From positions 1,240,001-1,304,000 of the forward strand of contig NZ_CP045915.1 of the NCBI RefSeq assembly GCF_009650095.1: a stretch of DNA of 64,000 bases, read 5' to 3'. Source of the stretch: Gracilibacillus salitolerans (GTDB lineage: Bacteria > Bacillota > Bacilli > Bacillales > Amphibacillaceae). This document shows positions 57,432 through 64,000 of the stretch, piece after piece. Position numbers and translations under genes: made by a program. Below the pieces are notes generated by a model. The model was not told the origin of the DNA and did no database searches. It saw only the letters and a program-made list of their open reading frames with translations. The first letter of the stretch is position 1. Every line of letters begins with the position of its first letter.

Positions 57432-58298
57432 ATGGGTATTTTTAATAAAAATTACTATGAAAGTGTAAAAGTTCAAAAGAGAATTTCTAATAGTATTATT
57501 CTCATTCTCTTGTTATTAGGAAGTATATTGCTACTGTCACCGATTTGGTGGATGTTCGCAACGTCCGTTAAGAACATGCAGGAAATCATGACCTATCCAC
57601 CTACATTTTGGCCGAACGAATGGAATTGGAGTAACTATGCTGACACTTTGGAGGCAGCACCATTTATACGTTATACCTTTAACACTTTGTTTTTAACAGG
57701 ATTTGCGGTATTTGCCAATACACTATCCAACTCTTTTATTGCCTATGGATTTGCAAAGATCAGATTTAAAGGAAGAGAAGTTTTATTTGCGATTCTATTA
57801 GCGACAATGATGTTACCGGCTTTCGTTACAATGATCCCGCATTATGTCATGTTTGCTAAATTAGGTTGGCTGAATACCTATCTACCATTAATCATTCCGC
57901 AATTTTTTGGTGGTGCTTTCTTTGTTTTCTTATTAAGACAATTTTTTAGAACGATACCAAATGAATTAATGGAAGCGGCAAAAATAGATGGCGCTTCTCA
58001 TCTTTATATTTGGGCACGAATTATTTTGCCGTTATCTAAACCAGCTATTGCAACGGTTGCAATCTTTACATTCAACGGTGCATGGAATGACTTTATTGGT
58101 CCATTGTTATATTTAAATGATGAGTCCCTTTATACGTTACAAATTGGTTTGCAAGTATTTAAAGGTCAAGTATCCACACAATGGAACTACTTAATGGCTG
58201 GTTCGTTAATGGTTTTATTGCCTGTAATTATATTATTCTTTATTTTCCAACGTTACTTTATTGAAGGTATGAATTTAACAGCGGGATCTAAAGGGTAA
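57432..58298 (+). CDS. Sugar ABC transporter permease, MalG type
   Basis: Permease of 288 residues. Motifs: SPIWWMFATSVKNMQEI, EAA loop MEAAKIDGASHLYIWARIILPLSKP, WNDFIGPLLYL and the C-terminal GSKG. No ATPase is present, implying a shared MsmX-type protein. A 220-bp gap without clear signals precedes the GH84 gene. Confidence 0.94.
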   Translation: MGIFNKNYYESVKVQKRISNSIILILLLLGSILLLSPIWWMFATSVKNMQEIMTYPPTFWPNEWNWSNYADTLEAAPFIRYTFNTLFLTGFAVFANTLSNSFIAYGFAKIRFKGREVLFAILLATMMLPAFVTMIPHYVMFAKLGWLNTYLPLIIPQFFGGAFFVFLLRQFFRTIPNELMEAAKIDGASHLYIWARIILPLSKPAIATVAIFTFNGAWNDFIGPLLYLNDESLYTLQIGLQVFKGQVSTQWNYLMAGSLMVLLPVIILFFIFQRYFIEGMNLTAGSKG

Positions 58299-58518
58299 TT
58301 GCTTAAAAGTAAATCGAAGGTGCATGATAATTATTGCTGGTAAAAGTGTCTCATGGCTAAATAAGAAATAAGATAATGATTTCAATCGATATATTGTTAG
58401 CCCCTTACCTGATTATCCATAAACATTCTTCGGTCATGAGCACTTTACTATATACAAATATGTTTGATTATTCATTTTCTATGAATACAATCCAAGATGT
58501 GGGAAAGGAGTACTAGAT

Positions 58519-59883
58519 TTGTCAGCTCCATTTTTTGAGAAAAGAGGTGTGTTGGAGGGCTTCTATGGTGCCTTCTATACAGAGAGTGAGCGGAATGATT
58601 TAATTCATTTTATGTATAAACATGACTTTAACTTTTACATATATGGTCCAAAAAATGACCGACAACATCGTGCACGGTGGAGAGAGCCTTATCCTGATTA
58701 TATTATGAAACAGTTTGGTCGGACAATTCAATTAGCAAAGAAGCTAGATATTGATTTTTGTTATTCCATTGGATCAGGAGTTTCCATTAATTATGCCTCT
58801 GATGATGAGGTCACGATCATTAAAGAGAAGTTTAAGGCTTTTTATGATATAGGTGTGAGGAGCTTTGCGATTATGCTTGATGATATTGCTCCCAATTTTC
58901 GAACAGTGGAAGAACAAGAAAAATTCAATAGTTTTGCAGAAGCACAATCCTTTTTATGCAACCATCTCTATCATTGGTTAAAAGAATTAAATGAAAGCTG
59001 CACATTATTTATGTGTCCAACCGATTACCATGGTCAAGCACCATTTAGTGATTACATACATGAATTAGGTGAGTTGTTAGACCCGAATATAGATGTTTGT
59101 TATACAGGGGCAGATATTACAACGGCACAAATAACGAATCAAGATACAAAAGAATTTGGAGAAGCCATTCGTAGATCACCTATTATTTGGGAGAATTATC
59201 CGGTTAATGATTTAGCGATGACTTCAGAAATGCACTTAGGACCTATTACGGGGAGAGATCCGAACTTATATGAAACTACAAAAGGCTTTTTAGTTAATAC
59301 AATGAACCAAGCGGAAGCTTCTAAAGTTCCATTACTTACATTTAAAGCTTATTTAAAGGATCCTCATTCCTATGAACCTTGGAAAGAGTGGAACGATGCT
59401 TTAAAGGAAATAGCAGGTACTAGACATGCTGCCTTTTTAAAGACATTTGCAGAGAATGCTCTACAGTCCTGTTTAAAACAGAGTAATTCCAAAACTTTAT
59501 CAGGATTGATGGAAGAAATAAAGGTATTACTTACTCAACAAGCTCCTATCACTGGTACGAAAGCTACGCAAGATTTAATAGAGTATTTAAACCATTTAGA
59601 CGAAACGGGATATCATTTAAAATTTCGAATGGAAAATGAAGCGCTAAGAAATGATTTATTACCCTGGATTGAATTGATGGAAAGTTGGGCTTGGGCTGGC
59701 AGAAGAGCGATATGGTTATTAGAAGCTTTAGAGAAGAACGAAGGTATCGAAGAAGCGAAACAATGGTTTATAGAATCATCCTCAGAAGTAGAAAAACATC
59801 CTAAAGAAATGACAGACGGTTCCTTACAAGTATTAATTGATTATGCTAACCAGCAAATGAGGAGAATGTTATGCAGAAAATAA
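58519..59883 (+). CDS. GH84 beta-N-acetylglucosaminidase-like protein
   Basis: Protein of 454 residues with a GH84 (O-GlcNAcase/hexosaminidase) catalytic barrel. RGVLEGFYGAFYTESER at the start is the family hallmark, followed by FYIYGPKNDRQHRARWREPYP and the catalytic Asp121-Asp122 pair in MLDDIAP, which act by substrate-assisted catalysis. No signal peptide, so it is intracellular, unlike many secreted GH84 enzymes. TTG 58519 follows AAAGGAG. The helical C-terminal region (about 300-454) is family-typical. It overlaps the MBL gene by 13 bp, showing coupling. It would remove GlcNAc from imported oligosaccharides. Confidence 0.9.
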   Translation: MSAPFFEKRGVLEGFYGAFYTESERNDLIHFMYKHDFNFYIYGPKNDRQHRARWREPYPDYIMKQFGRTIQLAKKLDIDFCYSIGSGVSINYASDDEVTIIKEKFKAFYDIGVRSFAIMLDDIAPNFRTVEEQEKFNSFAEAQSFLCNHLYHWLKELNESCTLFMCPTDYHGQAPFSDYIHELGELLDPNIDVCYTGADITTAQITNQDTKEFGEAIRRSPIIWENYPVNDLAMTSEMHLGPITGRDPNLYETTKGFLVNTMNQAEASKVPLLTFKAYLKDPHSYEPWKEWNDALKEIAGTRHAAFLKTFAENALQSCLKQSNSKTLSGLMEEIKVLLTQQAPITGTKATQDLIEYLNHLDETGYHLKFRMENEALRNDLLPWIELMESWAWAGRRAIWLLEALEKNEGIEEAKQWFIESSSEVEKHPKEMTDGSLQVLIDYANQQMRRMLCRK

Positions 59884-61676
59884 CGGACTATTTATATAGT
59901 TATGAGGACAGTTGTCATGTTTACATTTTGAAAAATGATGATTCGGCTATATTGATTGATTTCGGTTCAGGTTCTGTATTAGATGAATTACCTGCAATTG
60001 GCGTAGAGAAAGTAACAGATATCCTTGTTACCCATCATCATCGAGACCAAATTCAAGGGTTGCCGGCTGTAGAAAGAAAAGGAATAAACATTTGGGTTCC
60101 TCATGTGGAACAGGATTTAATTACTTTTATTGATTCACACTGGCAAGTAAGAGAAGTAGATAATAATTACAATATGCGACAGGATCGTTTTTCAATTTTG
60201 AATAGTGTCAAAACTGCTAAACCAATGCAAGATTACGGAACCTTGAAGATAGGAGACTTTACCATCGAGGTTCTACCGACTCCAGGTCATACAACAGGTT
60301 CCGTTTCGTTTATTGTCGAATGCCAAGGACAAAATTTTGCCTTTACAGGTGATTTAATTGCGGGTTCTGGCAAAGCGTGGTCATTAGCAGCAACACAATG
60401 GTCCTATAACGGTGGTGAAGGTATACCTTATTCGATCCTATCTTTACTAGATTTGCGGGAACGAAATCTATCTGCGTTATATCCTTCTCATGGAACTATT
60501 ATGGATAACCCTGTTGAAGCGATAGATCAATTAGTAGAGAAATTAAGCCAATTAATGCAAGTGAGAAATCAAAATCCGAGACTATTCCAGTTACGAGACA
60601 AACCTTTTGAAAATATTACACCACATTTATTGTCGAATCGGACGAGTATGTCAAACTCATATGTCTTATTATCTGAAAGTAAAAAGGCGTTAATTATTGA
60701 CTATGGTTATGACTTTACAGCTGGTATCGGTTTGGGCTCAGATCGTGCTTCAAGAAGACCTTGGCTATATAATATTGAAAAGTTGAAACAAGATTATGAT
60801 GTAGAACAAATTGATGTAGTATTGCCGACTCATTTTCATGATGACCATGTTGCTGGAATTAATCTACTTAATGAAATCGAAGGCACACAAGTATGGTGTC
60901 CTGAGAATTTTGCCGACATTTTAGAACATCCGAAAAAATATGATTTACCTTGTTTATGGTATGACAATATCCCGGTTGATCGTTCGTTACCGTTAGAGAA
61001 AACATTTCAATGGGAGGAATATGAATTTACTCTATTTGAACAATCAGGCCACACGTTATTTGCGGTAGCCATCTTGTTTGAAGTGGATGATAAAAAAATA
61101 TTTGCAATTGGTGATCAATATCAAGACTCTCAAGGGAAACCATTGTCTAATTATGTGTATCAAAACGGATTTCGCTCATGGGATTATATAGATTCAGCTC
61201 AATTAATCCAAGAAAATAAGCCAGATTTATTACTGTCAGGGCATTGGGAACCAGTTGACGTAACGAAAACTTATTTGGAAAAGATCTTGAAATTAGGGGA
61301 TGAATTAGAAGAGCTTCACCAGAGTATATTACCCTCTAATCGTCAAGAGTTAGGCGTATCCAGAAGCATAGCTGAAATTTATCCATATCAAACATTTGTT
61401 GCAAAGGATTCAGAATTTGTCGAGTTGGAAGTAGAATTATATAACCCAACAGAAGAAAAAGAGTTGATAACCTATTCTCTAGTTTTACCGAGGGAATGGA
61501 AAAAGGTTATCGAAGAACAGACAATAGAGTTAGAATCAAAACAAACATGCAAAAAGAGGATAAAAATTCAATGTCAGGGTTTGAAACCACAGAGAAGGTC
61601 AAGAATTGCAGTAAATGTTCACTTAGGAAATAAGCAATATGGACAAGTGGCAGAAGCATTCATTTCAGTTGAATAA
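59871..61676 (+). CDS. Tandem metallo-beta-lactamase-fold protein with C-terminal beta domain
   Basis: A 601-residue cytoplasmic protein with two MBL domains. Domain one (about 1-230) has THHHRDQ with His55, His57, Asp59 but Gln60 where the last His of HxHxDH should be, plus PTPGHTTGS, TGDLIAG and SHG. Domain two (about 250-500) has a complete THFHDDH (His321, His323, Asp325, His326), then SGHT, GDQYQD and SGHW. A beta-sandwich-like tail (about 505-601) follows. The two halves probably arose by duplication, and one active site may be altered. Coupled to GH84 and just upstream of GH38, so a role in glycan breakdown, perhaps as a lactonase or esterase, is inferred. No characterised relative is known to me. 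Confidence 0.75.
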   Translation: MQKITDYLYSYEDSCHVYILKNDDSAILIDFGSGSVLDELPAIGVEKVTDILVTHHHRDQIQGLPAVERKGINIWVPHVEQDLITFIDSHWQVREVDNNYNMRQDRFSILNSVKTAKPMQDYGTLKIGDFTIEVLPTPGHTTGSVSFIVECQGQNFAFTGDLIAGSGKAWSLAATQWSYNGGEGIPYSILSLLDLRERNLSALYPSHGTIMDNPVEAIDQLVEKLSQLMQVRNQNPRLFQLRDKPFENITPHLLSNRTSMSNSYVLLSESKKALIIDYGYDFTAGIGLGSDRASRRPWLYNIEKLKQDYDVEQIDVVLPTHFHDDHVAGINLLNEIEGTQVWCPENFADILEHPKKYDLPCLWYDNIPVDRSLPLEKTFQWEEYEFTLFEQSGHTLFAVAILFEVDDKKIFAIGDQYQDSQGKPLSNYVYQNGFRSWDYIDSAQLIQENKPDLLLSGHWEPVDVTKTYLEKILKLGDELEELHQSILPSNRQELGVSRSIAEIYPYQTFVAKDSEFVELEVELYNPTEEKELITYSLVLPREWKKVIEEQTIELESKQTCKKRIKIQCQGLKPQRRSRIAVNVHLGNKQYGQVAEAFISVE

Positions 61677-61695
61677 TAGTTTTAGGAGGAAAAAT

Positions 61696-64000
61696 ATGAG
61701 TAGTAATAAGGAACAAACATTATATATGATCGGAAACGCTCACTTAGACCCTGTTTGGTTATGGCAATGGCAGGAAGGTTTCCAGGAAACGAAAGCAACT
61801 TTTCGCTCAGCTTTAGATAGAATCAAAGAATATCCGGACTTCGTATTTACCAACAGTTCAGCTGCTAATTATGAGTGGATTGAAAATAACGAACCAGAAA
61901 TGTTTGAAGAAATTAAACAAAGAATTAAAGAAGGCAGATGGGAAATTGTAGGTGGTTGGTGGATTCAACCAGATTGTAATATTCCGTCTGGTGAATCATT
62001 CGTTAGACAAGGTCTATATGGGCAGCGTTATTTCCAAGAAAAGTTCGGTGTTACAGCAAAGGTTGGTTATAACGTTGATAGCTTTGGACATAACGGCATG
62101 CTCCCACAAATTTTGAAAAAAAGTGGAATGGATAATTATGTAATGATGAGGCCGAATCCGCAAGAAAAAGGACTACCAGGTCGTGTGTTTTGGTGGGAGT
62201 CGGATGATGGTTCAAGAGTTCTAGCATTTCGTATCCCATTTGAATATTGCACATGGGGTAAAGATTTAGAAAAGCACGTAACTAGAACAGCTGGTGAATT
62301 AAAAGCACCATTTAATGATTTAATGTGCTTTTATGGAGTAGGGAATCATGGTGGTGGACCAACTAAAGAAAATATTGAAAGCATAGCGCGTCTAAATGCT
62401 GATGAAAATTTTCCAACATTAAAGTTTAGTACACCGAATGAATTTTTCGAAAAGATAAAGGTAAAAGATTTACCATTCCCAGTTGTACATGATGACCTAC
62501 AACACCATGCAAGTGGTTGTTATTCTGTTCACTCAGGTATCAAAAAATGGAATAGAGAAGCAGAAAATATGTTAATAAAAGCGGAGAAATTTTCATCATT
62601 AACAAACTGGATAACTGGTCAACCGTATCGTTCAGAAGAATTATATACTGCTTGGAAAAATGTCTTATTTAATCAATTCCACGACATTTTAGCTGGAACC
62701 TCATTAGAAGAAGCATATAATGACGCTAGAAATATGCATGGGGAAGCGATGTCGATCGGTGAGAGAAGTTTGAACTATGCGATTCAGTCTCTTTCTTGGC
62801 GAATTAATATTGAGGAAGAAGAAGGAATGAAGCCTATTGTTGTGTTTAATCCACATGCATGGAGAAGCGAAATTAACGTGGAAATTGAAGTTGGTGGCAT
62901 GAGAGATTCTGATATATTAGTGGATGATCAAGGTAATCATATTCCAATGCAACTAGTGCAATCACATGCTACTTCAAATGGTCGCTACCGTGTAAGCTTT
63001 ATTGCTGATTTACCTCCATTGGGTTATCGAGTTTACAAAATATTAAAAAACGAAAAATCTAAATTATCTGATGATCAAAAACAAACGATTAAAGCAAATG
63101 ATCATGTGTTAGAAAATGATAAATATCGTGTTGAAATTAATCCTGAAACAGGTTTTGTCGAAAGTCTATTTAACAAAACAGGCAATGTAGAATTATTATC
63201 TGGCCCTGCTAGTTGGCCAGTTGTGATGGAAGATCATAGTGATACATGGTCACATAATGTGTTGCGCTATGACGAGGAAATTGGACAATTTAAGGCGAAA
63301 TCGGTAAAAAGGGTTGAACATGGCCCTGTAAAAAGTGTGATTCGAGTGGTGAGTGAATATGGAAAATCAACAATGACACAAGACTTTACCATGTATAAAA
63401 CACAAGAACAAATAGACGTACATGTCACATTGAATTGGCAAGAACAGTTTAAAACATTAAAACTACAATTCCCTGTAAATCTAATATTTAGAAAAAATAC
63501 GTATGAAATTCCGTATGGAACGATTGTTAGAGAGTGTAATGGAGAAGAAGAGCCAGGTCAAAACTGGGTTGATGTATCTGGTACACATGAGAAAACAGGT
63601 AAAATGTATGGTCTTAGTTTATTAAATGACAGTAAATACAGCTTCGATATCCTTAATAAAGTGATGAGTATGACCGTGCTCCGAAGCCCAATTTATGCAC
63701 ACCATGATCCGAAACAACCGAATGAGAATGAACACTATACATTTATCGATCAGGGTATTCAAAAGTTTACCTATTCCTTGTTACCGCATCAAGGGAATTG
63801 GGAAGCAGCAGATACTGTGAAGAAGGCTTCCGAACTAAATCAGCAACCTGTAAGCATTATAGAAACATATCATGATGGAGATTTACCTCAGAGCGATTCT
63901 TTCTTAGAGGTTGATCAAGATAATGTGATTGTAAGTGTTGTAAAGCAAGCAGAAGATAATGATGATTTAATTCTTCGCGTCTATGAAACAACAAATGATG
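61696..64000 (+). CDS. GH38 alpha-mannosidase (3' end outside window)
   Basis: Retaining Zn-dependent alpha-mannosidase, at least 768 residues, cut by the window edge. IGNAHLDPVWLWQWQEGFQET supplies His16 and Asp18 as Zn ligands; NVDSFGHNG has the nucleophile Asp128; GNHGGGPTKENI is another Zn-site segment. The middle helical domain and beta-sandwiches follow (VVFNPHAWRSEINVEIEVG). No signal peptide. ATG 61696 follows AGGAGG. With GH84 and the ABC importer it would degrade mannose-containing N-glycan-like oligosaccharides in the cytoplasm. Confidence 0.93.
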   Translation, partial: MSSNKEQTLYMIGNAHLDPVWLWQWQEGFQETKATFRSALDRIKEYPDFVFTNSSAANYEWIENNEPEMFEEIKQRIKEGRWEIVGGWWIQPDCNIPSGESFVRQGLYGQRYFQEKFGVTAKVGYNVDSFGHNGMLPQILKKSGMDNYVMMRPNPQEKGLPGRVFWWESDDGSRVLAFRIPFEYCTWGKDLEKHVTRTAGELKAPFNDLMCFYGVGNHGGGPTKENIESIARLNADENFPTLKFSTPNEFFEKIKVKDLPFPVVHDDLQHHASGCYSVHSGIKKWNREAENMLIKAEKFSSLTNWITGQPYRSEELYTAWKNVLFNQFHDILAGTSLEEAYNDARNMHGEAMSIGERSLNYAIQSLSWRINIEEEEGMKPIVVFNPHAWRSEINVEIEVGGMRDSDILVDDQGNHIPMQLVQSHATSNGRYRVSFIADLPPLGYRVYKILKNEKSKLSDDQKQTIKANDHVLENDKYRVEINPETGFVESLFNKTGNVELLSGPASWPVVMEDHSDTWSHNVLRYDEEIGQFKAKSVKRVEHGPVKSVIRVVSEYGKSTMTQDFTMYKTQEQIDVHVTLNWQEQFKTLKLQFPVNLIFRKNTYEIPYGTIVRECNGEEEPGQNWVDVSGTHEKTGKMYGLSLLNDSKYSFDILNKVMSMTVLRSPIYAHHDPKQPNENEHYTFIDQGIQKFTYSLLPHQGNWEAADTVKKASELNQQPVSIIETYHDGDLPQSDSFLEVDQDNVIVSVVKQAEDNDDLILRVYETTND

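Overview
The window looks like a chromosomal segment of a moderately halophilic or halotolerant, spore-forming Bacillaceae. A Gracilibacillus-like genome is my best guess, from content and not from any search. The evidence is AT-rich DNA, strong AGGAGG-type ribosome sites, frequent TTG/GTG starts, an alpha/beta-type spore protein, an ectoine hydroxylase, a carnitine-to-betaine pathway, and Bacillus-type genes (uvsE, sppA plus an RDD protein, a YbxH-like protein, a second methionine aminopeptidase). I saw no rRNA, tRNA, IS element, prophage or CRISPR array. The first gene is cut by the left edge and the last by the right edge.

Layout. 1-10.3 kb: arabinose-polymer or hemicellulose use (ABC permease, GH2, membrane acyltransferase, two secreted modular GH43 enzymes). 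10.4-19.9 kb: single housekeeping and stress genes (YhdH-type oxidoreductase, ectD, SASP, uvsE, ybxH-like, tandem P-loop ATPase on the minus strand, a flavoprotein behind a Zur-type promoter, a type I toxin-antitoxin locus, a MazG-like pyrophosphohydrolase). 19.9-34.5 kb: a myo-inositol operon (iolG-B-C-J-A-D-E), a LacI-family regulator, a CUT1 sugar ABC transporter and an uncharacterised (alpha/alpha)-type protein. One 18-bp operator motif occurs five times across this region. 34.5-36 kb: methionine aminopeptidase flanked by two decayed copies of the toxin-antitoxin locus. 36-42.2 kb: TetR-controlled carnitine degradation to glycine betaine with its own betaine/carnitine-type ABC importer. 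42.3-45.4 kb: CocE/NonD hydrolase, a small membrane ORF with a damaged start codon, and an EamA exporter. 46-51.2 kb: one 1743-residue secreted pectinase (CE8 plus PL10) with two ThuA/amidotransferase-like domains inserted inside Fn3 domains. 51.6-53.1 kb: sppA and an RDD protein. 53.3-64 kb: an N-glycan-like locus (YesL/DUF624, DeoR regulator, ABC transporter, GH84, tandem metallo-beta-lactamase protein, GH38).

How the genes work together. Three sugar-import clusters pair a CUT1 ABC transporter with degradative enzymes and, in two cases, a local regulator. Secreted modular enzymes cut pectin and arabinose-containing polymers outside the cell, while GH2, GH84 and GH38 lack signal peptides and would finish imported oligosaccharides. 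Osmoadaptation recurs: ectD turns ectoine into hydroxyectoine, and the carnitine operon yields glycine betaine.

The most notable points are the tandem Zur-type boxes on a perfect promoter of an unassigned flavoprotein, the three toxin-antitoxin copies at different stages of decay, the shared LacI-type operator linking inositol catabolism to an oligosaccharide transporter and an unassigned enzyme, nested domain insertions in two secreted enzymes, and the tandem MBL protein between GH84 and GH38. All assignments come from reading the sequence; no database search was run.
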